A DNA stretch of 64,000 nt from Acinetobacter lwoffii (GCF_024129355.1 NZ_JAMXXP010000004.1:89901-153900), one strand, 5' to 3'; shown: positions 28,821 to 36,020, counted from the first letter of the stretch. Numbers and translations: made by a program. The notes: generated by a model from the letters alone, not told the origin.

Positions 28821-29754
28821 TCTTTTGGTAAAGTCAGTGCTCAGCAGTGCACTTACCCTAAGCAGTCTGAGTATTTTTGCGGCAGCTTCTAGCGAGCATA
28901 CGGGTCATAATGAACATCAGCATCATAGCGGGCATCATGCCATGCAAAACATGGCTGATAACCACGCACAGCATACTGAAACTGCAGATGCCGCATCCTA
29001 TCAACCGCCACCAAAGTTATTGCATCAACAGCATGCACTGAGCACACCACAAAATTCAGTCAGTTCTGCCAGCGAACATGATCATCGTAAAGAACATGGT
29101 GCACAGATTTATAGCCAGATTATTCTGGACCAGAAATGGCAGCATAGTTCAGAGGGAAATGGGGCATTCAAGTCCAAGAACCAAGCCAGAATTGGCACGG
29201 ATGAAAATAAAATCTTCCTCAAGCTAGAAGCCGACAAACATGAATCGCATCAGGCCGAATATGATGCCAAAGTGCTGTATAGCCGAAATATTTCCGATTT
29301 CTGGGATGTGCAGACCGGGGTGCGCTATCGACAGGAAAATTTAGCCGAGCCTGCTACACAACAGCAGAACGAGCGTTTCGATACGGTATTTGGCCTGCAT
29401 GGCTTGGCCCCCTACTTTTTCGAAACGGATGCTCATCTCTATGTCGGTGAAGATGACTTTGTCGGATTAAAACTGGAAACAGAGCGTGACCTGTTACTGA
29501 CTCAGAAACTGATTATGCAACCCTTTGTCGAACTGGATGTCATCCTGAATGATCAGGCAGCGAATGCGAAAAAAACTGGTCTTAGTCATGCAACCTTGGG
29601 CCTGGAAACACGCTATGAACTGAGCAAAAAGCTCATGCCTTATCTGGAAGTGGGTTATGAATATAGTAAAGGCAACAAACAGACAGCCTGGCAGCAAAGC
29701 TCTGATTCTGAAAAAGGCTGGATCTATGGTGCAGGTCTGAAAATGATGTTCTAA
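28807..29754 (+). CDS. copB: Copper resistance protein CopB
   Basis: An outer-membrane beta-barrel protein of 315 residues. The start at 28807 is chosen because AAGGAG lies six bases upstream and it gives a signal peptide (HITNLLVKSVLSSALTLSSLSIFAAA). The N-terminal mature part is His/Met rich (HTGHNEHQHHSGHHAMQNM). The C-terminal domain from about residue 95 matches CopB/PcoB (DVQTGVRYRQ, LGLETRYELSKKLMPYLEVGYEYS) and ends in a terminal Phe. It overlaps copA, so the two are translationally coupled. A long hairpin without a U tract lies after the stop (29779-29814). No copRS regulator is seen nearby. Confidence 0.93.
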   Translation: MHITNLLVKSVLSSALTLSSLSIFAAASSEHTGHNEHQHHSGHHAMQNMADNHAQHTETADAASYQPPPKLLHQQHALSTPQNSVSSASEHDHRKEHGAQIYSQIILDQKWQHSSEGNGAFKSKNQARIGTDENKIFLKLEADKHESHQAEYDAKVLYSRNISDFWDVQTGVRYRQENLAEPATQQQNERFDTVFGLHGLAPYFFETDAHLYVGEDDFVGLKLETERDLLLTQKLIMQPFVELDVILNDQAANAKKTGLSHATLGLETRYELSKKLMPYLEVGYEYSKGNKQTAWQQSSDSEKGWIYGAGLKMMF

Positions 29755-29925
29755 ATTTTTGATACAGAAAATTATGCAGCTACGGGATATGAAGCGCCAT
29801 TCATGCCTCGTAGCGCTATGGCACTATACATTTGGCTGAGAAAGATTTTTTAAGCCTATGAACTGTACATGCAATGCTTTTCTGTACTTTCCCGCTCATT
29901 AAGACACTTGTTATTTTGCAAAAAA

Positions 29926-30258
29926 CTAGTCTTCATCGCCTTGATTTCTACTGTTACTTTTAGCCACCAAAGTGCCTAACATAATGATAAAGGTACTCAC
30001 GCCGCCAATTAACAGGCTCATCAATCCCATTTCCAGCATAAAATTGCTATCGCCAGTCTCAGGGGCACCCCACAAAAATTGAAGCCGATCACCAAAAACA
30101 AAATTGATCCCACATACAATCAGAAATCCAATCAAGGTGGCAATCAGTAAAGTGACCACCAAGTTCTTCCACATTTTACATCCGACGAACAGGATGATCA
30201 TGGCCAGTCCAACCATGGTGATGATGGATATAAGTAACACACTGTTCCAGTAATCCAT
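29926..30258 (-). CDS. Hypothetical inner-membrane protein
   Basis: A protein of about 110 residues with three predicted transmembrane helices (about residues 5-25, 32-54 and 75-97). It has a short periplasmic or cytoplasmic loop (GDRLQFLWGAPETGDSN) and a polar tail ending NQGDED. I prefer the ATG at 30258; a GTG three codons upstream is also possible. I do not recognise a family. It is convergent with copB and divergent from the cold-shock gene, with no co-transcribed partner. Confidence 0.65.
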   Translation of the reverse strand: MDYWNSVLLISIITMVGLAMIILFVGCKMWKNLVVTLLIATLIGFLIVCGINFVFGDRLQFLWGAPETGDSNFMLEMGLMSLLIGGVSTFIIMLGTLVAKSNSRNQGDED

Positions 30259-30611
30259 GAGACTCACTCGTATTTGGTTTTAAATTAAAATCAAGAAATT
30301 CTTATAGTTAATTTTTCCAATTGAATTTTAATATAGGTGGATTTTTATACACAAACAATGACGATAACTATCTTAAAACTACAAATACTAATTTACCCAA
30401 AGTTATAAAATACACTGACTTAGTAAAATCTTGCTGGGTACTGAACGATTTTGATTAACATAAAGTAACACAAACACAACGTGTATTTATTGTTTAGCTT
30501 CGCTAAAGCTTAAATGCAAATGATAAAGCTCAAGCGAATCAGCTTGAAATGCTTTAAAAAACAAGAATTGAGCTACTTTTATAAGAAAAATAAATAATAA
30601 ATATAAAAAAC

Positions 30612-30804
30612 TTGAATATTTTCTGATTTAGGCTATGCTGTCTTTAACTAGAAAAAAGCGTTGTTTAGTTAAGCTTCTTTAAGTGCCGCAGTATTATTTA
30701 TAATCCTCAGTTTTTTCAGATCTTTATTTCAATTCTTGTTGTTTTTCCAAGTTATCCATAGTCATTTGCATGACTAAAATTATTAAAATTTAACAGGTTA
30801 TATT
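30612..30804 (+). promoter_or_regulatory. Promoter and long leader of the cold-shock gene
   Basis: TTGAAT (30612-30617) and TATGCT (30634-30639) are separated by 16 bp, predicting a start near 30646 and an untranslated leader of about 160 bases. Long leaders that restructure at low temperature are characteristic of cspA-type genes. The preceding 30268-30611 is AT-rich, with a small TTTAGC-ttc-GCTAAA hairpin near 30495 and no gene. Confidence 0.5.
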
Positions 30805-31014
30805 ATGTCTACTACAGTTACCGGTACAGTAAAATGGTTTAACGAAACTAAAGGTTTTGGTTTTATTCAACAAGAATCAGGTCCTGACGTTTTTGCACAC
30901 TTTAAAGAAATCAGCAGTTCTGGTTTCAAAACTTTGTTTGAAGGTCAGCGCGTTTCTTTTAGCGTGGTTGATGGTCAAAAAGGTCCAAATGCGATCAATA
31001 TCGTTGCGCTATAA
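30805..31014 (+). CDS. CspA-family cold-shock protein
   Basis: A 69-residue single-domain OB-fold RNA chaperone with the nucleic-acid-binding motifs KGFGFI (RNP1, about residues 16-21) and VFAHF (RNP2, about 30-34). Begins [12 protein letters not shown] as is standard for the family. It acts by melting RNA secondary structure, often in cold or stationary phase. It has a long 5' leader and a strong terminator, so it is monocistronic. Which paralogue it is cannot be decided here. Confidence 0.95.
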   Translation: MSTTVTGTVKWFNETKGFGFIQQESGPDVFAHFKEISSSGFKTLFEGQRVSFSVVDGQKGPNAINIVAL

Positions 31015-31029
31015 TTTAGCACAGCAATA

Positions 31030-31057
31030 AGAAAAAGCACCTTCAGGTGCTTTTTTT
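31030..31057 (+). terminator. Terminator after the cold-shock gene
   Basis: AAAAAGCACC-ttca-GGTGCTTTTTTT, 15 bases after the stop codon. Confidence 0.88.
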
Positions 31058-31185
31058 AGCTCTGAAGATTCATAATTTTGGTGAAAGGTTTTCTACTCCT
31101 CTATTTAGCTCATTAACAGTGAATTTTTAAGAATCATGTTCTGAATCATTGCTGTTGTAAGCGTTGCTCTATAAAGAAATAGAAA

Positions 31186-31308
31186 TGAAAAACCCCTGGC
31201 ATCTGCCAGGGGTTTTCCGTATGGGTTCGCTTAGTATAACTCCTGTCGTACCTTACTTTCCTTGTATTTATCTATTGTTATTCTTGTGTGGAACCTCCTG
31301 TTCCTGTT
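31186..31308 (-). ncRNA. Candidate RsmX/Y/Z-like CsrA-sequestering small RNA (RNA A)
   Basis: A gene-free region with a strong minus-strand terminator (31188-31216: AAAACCCCTGGC-agat-GCCAGGGGTTTT, then TCATTT). Upstream on the minus strand a TATGAT -10 box (31315-31320) predicts a start near 31308, giving about 123 nt. The transcript holds five GGA motifs: ACAGGAA, ACAGGAGG, TACAAGGA, ACAGGAGT and TACGGAA. The second sits in the loop of the perfect hairpin GGAAC-AGGAG-GTTCC, and TACAAGGA equals the core of the known CsrA selection consensus. A perfect GacA-type palindrome lies 65 bp upstream of the start. A 13-codon frame (MMALTGTGGSTQE) starts at 31319 but lacks a good ribosome site. Identity is inferred. 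Confidence 0.7.
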
Positions 31309-31364
31309 AAAGCCATCATAGGAAATTTCCACTATTCAAAACAGCCGCAAAGTGCTGGAATTGA

Positions 31365-31382
31365 TGTAAGCGAATGCTTACA
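31365..31382 (-). promoter_or_regulatory. Predicted GacA-binding palindrome upstream of RNA A
   Basis: TGTAAGCGAATGCTTACA reads TGTAAG-N6-CTTACA, a perfect match in both half-sites and spacing to the upstream activating sequence of GacA-controlled rsm genes in Pseudomonas. It is centred about 65 bp before the predicted RNA start and no other gene on that strand uses it. The -35 of the RNA promoter is poor, which fits activator dependence. Confidence 0.72.
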
Positions 31383-31433
31383 AGAATAGACAGAGATAAT
31401 AAATTTCAAATACTTAGAAAATCGAGCATCTAT

Positions 31434-31460
31434 AAAAAAAGGAAGCTTAAGCTTCCTTTT
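31434..31460 (-). terminator. Terminator after pyrE
   Basis: A fully self-complementary run, AAAAGGAAGCTT followed by its complement, is flanked by A and T tracts 17 bases past the pyrE stop. It separates pyrE from the RNA A promoter. Confidence 0.8.
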
Positions 31461-31476
31461 CTATGCCAATCCAGGC

Positions 31477-32127
31477 TTAGATCCCGTATTTAACACGGTA
31501 ATCTTCCATTTTCGCCAAAGCTTCTAGGTCGCCTTTCGCTTCCAGATAGTCCATTAAATCTTTCATGGTAATTAAGGCATGTACAGGAATCTCAAGCTCT
31601 TGCTGCACTTCCTGAATGGCAGATAAATCACCCTGACCTTTCTCCTGACGATCAAGCGCCACAAGTACACCGGCAATTTGGGCACCGGCATTTTTCAGGA
31701 TGGTCACGACTTCACGAATCGCTGTGCCTGCCGTAATTACGTCATCAATGATCCAGACTTTTTTACCTTCTACAGAAGCACCAACCAATACGCCACCCTC
31801 GCCATGATCTTTGGCTTCTTTGCGATTAAAACCCCACGGCACACTTACCCCATGATTTTGCGACAGAGCCACAGCAGTTGCTGCCACAAAAGGAATGCCT
31901 TTATAGGCAGGGCCAAAAATCACTTCAACATGGTCACATTCAGTCAGTTTCGCTGCATAGCCAGAAGCCAGCAGGGTCAAGGCTTCACCATCATTCAACA
32001 GACCCGCATTAAAAAAATAGGGACTCACACGCCCCGATTTTAAAGTAAACTCACCAAATTTAAGCACACCGCGTGATAATGCGAGTTCGATAAAAGCTTG
32101 CGGGTTAAACTGAGCTGGCGTTGACAT
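31477..32127 (-). CDS. pyrE: Orotate phosphoribosyltransferase
   Basis: A 216-residue enzyme transferring orotate to PRPP to give OMP in pyrimidine synthesis. It has [16 protein letters not shown] (near 22), [10 protein letters not shown] (near 70), the catalytic-loop region [13 protein letters not shown] (near 99) and the PRPP-binding motif [16 protein letters not shown] (near 124). Length is standard. It is divergent from the Crc/ExoIII-family gene with about 40 bp between start codons, the same arrangement as pyrE-crc in Pseudomonas. Confidence 0.97.
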   Translation of the reverse strand: MSTPAQFNPQAFIELALSRGVLKFGEFTLKSGRVSPYFFNAGLLNDGEALTLLASGYAAKLTECDHVEVIFGPAYKGIPFVAATAVALSQNHGVSVPWGFNRKEAKDHGEGGVLVGASVEGKKVWIIDDVITAGTAIREVVTILKNAGAQIAGVLVALDRQEKGQGDLSAIQEVQQELEIPVHALITMKDLMDYLEAKGDLEALAKMEDYRVKYGI

Positions 32128-32167
32128 GAGGTGCTCCTAAATCCATTAATTAAGGTAAGACTTGCGC

Positions 32168-32986
32168 ATGATACCAAAGAGTAGCTATCCAGGTGATCAA
32201 AAAATTCTTCGCGTCGTTTCAATTAATGTCAACGGCTTACGTTCATCTGTCACCAAAGGCCTATTGGAATGGATGGAACAGTCTGATGCCGACGTGATTT
32301 GCATGCAGGAAAGCCGGATCACGCATGCGCAGTGGACGGACAAATTCAAGCCTGAAGGCTGGTACACGCACCTGTTTCCTGCCGAGCGTCCGGGTTATGC
32401 CGGTACGGCCATTTATAGCCGTCTGCCTTTTGTATCTTTAACTGATGGCCTGGGTTTTGAACTGGCCGATTCACAAGGCCGTTTTATTGCCGCTGAATTT
32501 GACTTGGGTTTAGATCAAACTGTACAGATCTGTTCCCTGTATCTGCCTTCGGGTTCATCAGGCGATGAAGCGCAAGCACGTAAAGATCACTTTCTGGAAG
32601 AATACGCAAAAATTCTGAAACAGTGGCGCGATGAAAATAAATCGGTGATTGTCTGCGGTGACTATAATATCGTGCATAAACGTATTGATATTAAAAACTG
32701 GTCGGGTAACCAGAAAGCCTCGGGTTGCTTGCCGCATGAACGTGCCTGGCTGGATCATATCTACGATGAGCTTGGTTATGTCGATACTTTCCGTGAAGTG
32801 CGTAAAGAAGCCGAGCTGTATTCCTGGTGGTCAAACCGTGGTCAGGCGCGTGCCAAGAATGTTGGTTGGCGGATTGATTATCATGCCTGCTCTCCGGACT
32901 GGAAAGAGCGTACCGTTAATGCCTGGGTCTATAAAGAACAATGGTTTAGCGACCATGCCCCCGTGATCATCGACTACAAACTATAA
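32168..32986 (+). CDS. crc: Exodeoxyribonuclease III / Crc-family protein
   Basis: A 272-residue endonuclease/exonuclease/phosphatase-fold protein. Synteny with pyrE and overall similarity (KGLLEW, LPSGSSGDE, ERAWLDHIYDELGYVDTFREV, YSWWS) place it with Pseudomonas Crc, the catabolite-repression cofactor of Hfq. Unlike Pseudomonas Crc, all ExoIII catalytic positions are kept: N in INVNGLR, E in CMQES, Y in SLYLPSG, D and N in GDYN, D in WRIDY, and D-H in SDHAP. It may therefore still be an AP endonuclease/3' exonuclease, a Crc, or both. The start ATG at 32168 follows AAGGTAAG; a TTG two codons earlier is possible. Confidence 0.88.
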   Translation: MIPKSSYPGDQKILRVVSINVNGLRSSVTKGLLEWMEQSDADVICMQESRITHAQWTDKFKPEGWYTHLFPAERPGYAGTAIYSRLPFVSLTDGLGFELADSQGRFIAAEFDLGLDQTVQICSLYLPSGSSGDEAQARKDHFLEEYAKILKQWRDENKSVIVCGDYNIVHKRIDIKNWSGNQKASGCLPHERAWLDHIYDELGYVDTFREVRKEAELYSWWSNRGQARAKNVGWRIDYHACSPDWKERTVNAWVYKEQWFSDHAPVIIDYKL

Positions 32987-32996
32987 TCTTCATTAT

Positions 32997-33028
32997 TTAA
33001 TTGAGTGAACATACGTTCACTCAATTAA
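32997..33028. repeat. Long perfect palindrome between the crc-type gene and RNA B
   Basis: TTAATTGAGTGAAC-ATAC-GTTCACTCAATTAA has 14-base arms and a 4-base centre. No T run follows, so it is a poor terminator. The core TGAACATACGTTCA resembles TetR-type operators. It lies about 90 bp before the predicted start of RNA B, so it may be a regulatory site for it. Confidence 0.6.
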
Positions 33029-33101
33029 GGCTTATCTCTTACATGACATGACGTATTTTTTGGGTTTATCTTAATGTAATAACATAGCATTATAGCGTTA
33101 C

Positions 33102-33253
33102 GGCACAAGGACATGTCAGGACGACAACATAAGGACAGGACGCCGTAGGACGAAAATAAAACAGACTATAGATTTAGCTTGTTTTGCATGGATGTGACAT
33201 TGGACGTTGGATTGAGACCCGCATGATCAGGATGATTAAATGCGGGTTTTCTA
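33102..33253 (+). ncRNA. Candidate RsmX/Y/Z-like CsrA-sequestering small RNA (RNA B)
   Basis: A gene-free stretch with nine GGA motifs in about 150 bases: AAGGAC, CAGGAC, AAGGAC, CAGGAC, TAGGAC, ATGGAT, TTGGAC, TTGGAT and CAGGAT. Several fall in hairpin loops, for example TGTC-AGGAC-GACA (about 33114-33126) and ATCA-GGA-TGAT inside the terminator hairpin. The terminator stem is ACCCGCAT (33217-33224) / ATGCGGGT (33240-33247), then TTTCTATTT. A TATAGC -10 (33091-33096) has no good -35. A CTTACA half-site (33038-33043) lies about 60 bp upstream of the start, similar to RNA A, but its left half is degenerate. No coding frame explains the region. Confidence 0.68.
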
Positions 33254-33255
33254 TT

Positions 33256-33450
33256 TCTATTATTCCCAAATTTTTATTTTTCTTATTATTTAGATTGTTC
33301 TTTTTCTTGCTGCTCATGTTAAAGCTGCTTGATGTCATTTTGATGACATGACTTTTCTGGTATTTAAAATTTTTTCTTTTTTTTCATTTGCTTTTGCATG
33401 GTTTGCTGCTGCCAATTTGGTTAAGCTAGTTCATGATTTAAATTTTTTAG
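33256..33450. other. T-rich region between RNA B and the ArsC-family gene
   Basis: A strongly T-rich plus strand with one perfect 7-base inverted repeat, ATGTCAT-tttg-ATGACAT, near 33333-33350. It presumably contains the promoter of the next gene. No further gene is visible. Confidence 0.4.
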
Positions 33451-33459
33451 ATGGCAGCT

Positions 33460-33810
33460 ATGTTAAAAATTTACGGAATTAAAAATTGTAGTTCGATGAA
33501 AAAAGCCTTTGATCTGCTGACGGAGCAAGGTCTGAGTTATGAATTTCATGATTATAAAAAACAGGGCATCGATGCTGAAACCGTCAAAACCTGGCTGGAT
33601 GCCTTGGGTCAGGACGTGGTTCTGAACAAGAAAGGCACTACCTGGCGTAAACTCAGTGAAGAAGAGCAACAGGCCACCCTGTCAAGTGAAAATGCCTTAA
33701 TTAATGCATTAACCACCCATACCAGTTTAATCAAACGTCCAATCTTGGCAACCTCTACAGGATTTATTGCCGGTTTTGATGAAACAGCTTATCGTAGCTT
33801 AGCCCACTAA
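33460..33810 (+). CDS. ArsC/Spx-family reductase-like protein
   Basis: A 116-residue thioredoxin-fold protein of the ArsC/Spx/YffB type. The N-terminus KIYGIKNCSSMKKA carries a single Cys (CSSM rather than CxxC). Further motifs are LSYEFHDYKKQGID, the NKKGTTWRKL loop and the C-terminal PILATSTGFIAGFDE. Members like E. coli YffB are of unknown or glutathione-linked function; true arsenate reduction is unlikely to be inferable. The start is set at 33460 because the family begins directly with this strand; an ATG nine bases upstream is also in frame. It ends at a strong terminator. Confidence 0.87.
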   Translation: MLKIYGIKNCSSMKKAFDLLTEQGLSYEFHDYKKQGIDAETVKTWLDALGQDVVLNKKGTTWRKLSEEEQQATLSSENALINALTTHTSLIKRPILATSTGFIAGFDETAYRSLAH

Positions 33811-33833
33811 TATCTTGTATTGAATAACACTCA

Positions 33834-33864
33834 TAAAAAAGCCTGACATCGATCAGGCTTTTGT
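33834..33864. terminator. Bidirectional terminator, ArsC-family gene / DUF2147 gene
   Basis: AAAAGCCTGA-catcga-TCAGGCTTTT with flanking A and T runs, between two convergent genes. Confidence 0.82.
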
Positions 33865-33882
33865 ATATCTGCTTAAAATAAA

Positions 33883-34320
33883 TTAGTTGGCACGAATCCA
33901 AGTCTGGTTACGACCCAATGCCGCTACACCGATGAAACCACGTAGCTCAAGTTTCTTGCCACCGTCTGCCAGCTGGCCTTTCAACTTATAGGTTTTACCG
34001 GATTGCGGATCCAGGATCGAACCGCTGTCATAGCTAGTCCCGCCAGCATTTTTTAGACCTTTAACAATGGTCAGGCCTTTCAGAGATTTGTTGTGATATG
34101 GACCTTCACATTTCTTGCAGGCATTTTCTTCACCTGGAGTTAACACAGACTGAATACTGGCTGACAAAGTGCCGTTCTTTTGTTCAGTGAATTTAACCAT
34201 GGCCTTAGGCTGCTTGGTTTTATCATCAATGGTTTTCCATACCGTGCCATTTAAAGGATCCGCGGCATTCGCCAATGCAGATAAGCCTAGTAGTCCTAAC
34301 GTAAGCGCTATTTTTTTCAT
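33883..34320 (-). CDS. DUF2147 domain-containing exported protein
   Basis: A 145-residue protein with a clear signal peptide (residues 1-19, KKIALTLGLLGLSALANA). The mature domain has GTVWKTIDDKTKQPKAMVKF, a CKKC pair near residue 68 and ends LRGFIGVAALGRNQTWIR. This is the DUF2147 pattern, a small periplasmic lipocalin-like family of unknown role. The start has AGGAAAT upstream. It is monocistronic. Confidence 0.88.
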   Translation of the reverse strand: MKKIALTLGLLGLSALANAADPLNGTVWKTIDDKTKQPKAMVKFTEQKNGTLSASIQSVLTPGEENACKKCEGPYHNKSLKGLTIVKGLKNAGGTSYDSGSILDPQSGKTYKLKGQLADGGKKLELRGFIGVAALGRNQTWIRAN

Positions 34321-34476
34321 TTTTCTTCATTTCCTTAGTCTGAAAATAGACCCATGTAGTATTAAAAAGTCACAACAATTTTTCAATTTTTAGGTGTGAC
34401 TATTTAGTGTAACCTTGTAAATATGGTTGGTAAATAATCTACACGATCAATAAAAGCACAAAAAGATGGAAGGAAG

Positions 34477-35388
34477 ATGAAGATAAGCCCGCTAACGAAA
34501 CAATTAATTACAGAAAGCTTTTTAAAAACGGCCATTCGTGCCCCGAGCAGATTCAGTCTTCCACCGAGTTCAATGCGCATTGCTCTGGAACAGATGTGCA
34601 AACTTTTCCCTCAGGATAAAACGGTACAGATTCGCTCGCTTCGATTGGCCGGACTGCGCGCGGAAGAAATTAAGCCGCAGCAGGAATCGACCCAGCTGAT
34701 TTTTCATATTCATGGCGGCGCATTTTACTTAGGTTCTTTAAATACCCATCGTGCCTTTATGACTCAAATTGCGGCTCGAACCCAGATGCAGGTGCTGCAT
34801 GTCGATTATCCGCTATCACCCGAATCTGCCTATCCAGAAGCGTTGGAAGCCTTGTTTGATGTCTATAATCTGCTACTGGATCAAGGTGTTCAGGCCAAAG
34901 ATATTATTCTGTCCGGCGATTCTTGCGGTGCCAATCTGGCCTTGGCGCTGGCACTCAAAATACAGCAGGAAAGTCTGCCACAGGTCAGCGGTCTGATTCT
35001 GCTGTCTCCACTGCTGGATTTAACGTTGACCAGTGAATCTTTACGTTATAACCAGAAGCATGATGCCCTGCTGTCTCTGGAAACGGTTCAAACCGGGATT
35101 GAATATTATGTGCCGCGTTCGATTGATCGTGGTGATCCGGAAGTTTCTCCTTTTTTTGCCGATTTAGCCGGCTTGCCACCGATTCATATTCAGGTAGGTT
35201 CCAAGGAAATTCTGCTGGATGATGCTAGTCGTTTTAAAGAAAAAGCGGAACAGGCGGGTGTCGAGGTCGAATTTAAACTCTATACCGGCATGTGGCACAA
35301 CTTCCAGATGTTCAGTGCCTGGTTCGATGAAGCCAAACAGGCGCTGACCGATCTTGCAGAATTTGCCCATCGTCTGGACCGAGATTAA
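34477..35388 (+). CDS. Alpha/beta hydrolase, HSL-type (family IV) esterase
   Basis: A 303-residue cytoplasmic esterase/lipase. The oxyanion-hole motif is HIHGGAFYLGS (near 77). The nucleophile elbow is SGDSCGANLALAL (Ser near 149). A C-terminal acid lies in EILLDDASRF, and the catalytic His in MWHNFQMFSAW. Short- to medium-chain esters are typical substrates, but the true one is unknown. An AAGGAAG ribosome site supports the start. It is a single-gene unit with a terminator shared with azoR. Confidence 0.9.
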   Translation: MKISPLTKQLITESFLKTAIRAPSRFSLPPSSMRIALEQMCKLFPQDKTVQIRSLRLAGLRAEEIKPQQESTQLIFHIHGGAFYLGSLNTHRAFMTQIAARTQMQVLHVDYPLSPESAYPEALEALFDVYNLLLDQGVQAKDIILSGDSCGANLALALALKIQQESLPQVSGLILLSPLLDLTLTSESLRYNQKHDALLSLETVQTGIEYYVPRSIDRGDPEVSPFFADLAGLPPIHIQVGSKEILLDDASRFKEKAEQAGVEVEFKLYTGMWHNFQMFSAWFDEAKQALTDLAEFAHRLDRD

Positions 35389-35402
35389 GCATGATTTAGC
35401 AT

Positions 35403-35433
35403 ATAAAAAAGGTCAGCCGTAGCTGACCCTTTG
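35403..35433. terminator. Bidirectional terminator, esterase gene / azoR
   Basis: AAAGGTCAGC-cgta-GCTGACCCTTT between convergent genes, with an A tract on the left and TTTG on the right. Confidence 0.75.
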
Positions 35434-35450
35434 AAAAGAGGTTTTAGGTT

Positions 35451-36020
35451 TTAAATGGCCTGAACTTGCTGCAATGCAGTTTGCAATGCTTGGGCTTTAA
35501 CCGCTTCGCCCATGTTCACTCCTTCAGCACGAATCACTTCGATATCATTCACACCGGTAAAGTTAAACACGGTTTTCAGGAAAGCCTCCTGAAAATCAGC
35601 CGGGCTTTGCTCGCCATAGACACCACCACGGCTGCTGGCGATATACACTTTTTTATTGCCCGCCAGACCCACAGGACCTTGTTCGGTATATTTAAAGGTA
35701 CGTCCCGCGACACAGATCCGGTCAATCCAGGCTTTTAAGGTCGATGGCAAACCGAAGTTATACATCGCTGCACCAATCACCACGACATCAGCCTGTAAAT
35801 ATTGATCTAAAATTTCCTCGCCCAATGCCGTCTGTTCTGCATTCTGCCCCATTAAAATTTCGGCAGTAAGATGGGGAATAGGCTGTGCTGCCAGATCCAG
35901 GTACTCAACTTCAATGGCCTCAGCATATTTTTGCTGCAATTGTTCCACCACGGCCTGAGTCAACTGACGCGAAATAGAAGCATCTCCTAAAATACTGGAA
36001 TCAATCTGTAAAACTTTCAT
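35451..36020 (-). CDS. azoR: FMN-dependent NADH-azoreductase
   Basis: A 189-residue flavodoxin-fold quinone/azo reductase. It has the phosphate-binding SSILGDASISRQLT loop (near 9), the FMN-contacting GAAMYNFGLPSTLKAWID (near 83) and the dimer-interface SSRGGVYG (near 127). Reduces quinones and azo dyes by a two-electron mechanism; the natural role is probably quinone stress. It is monocistronic; no adjacent LysR-type regulator is visible. Confidence 0.94.
   Translation of the reverse strand: MKVLQIDSSILGDASISRQLTQAVVEQLQQKYAEAIEVEYLDLAAQPIPHLTAEILMGQNAEQTALGEEILDQYLQADVVVIGAAMYNFGLPSTLKAWIDRICVAGRTFKYTEQGPVGLAGNKKVYIASSRGGVYGEQSPADFQEAFLKTVFNFTGVNDIEVIRAEGVNMGEAVKAQALQTALQQVQAI

Noticed and set aside
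29779..29814. Long hairpin after copB (GCTACG...CGTAGC) as a rho-independent terminator
   Set aside because: The stem is convincing but no T run follows. It may stabilise the 3' end, but a terminator call is not supported.
31278..31319. 13-codon minus-strand frame (MMALTGTGGSTQE) at the start of RNA A
   Set aside because: The ribosome site is weak, the frame begins at or before the predicted RNA start, and the GGA-rich hairpin and GacA site are better explained by a regulatory RNA. It stays a minor alternative.
33460..33810. ArsC-family gene as a true arsenate reductase
   Set aside because: Only the single Cys in CSSM is seen and no arsR, arsB or arsH lies nearby; the sequence fits the YffB/Spx-type branch.
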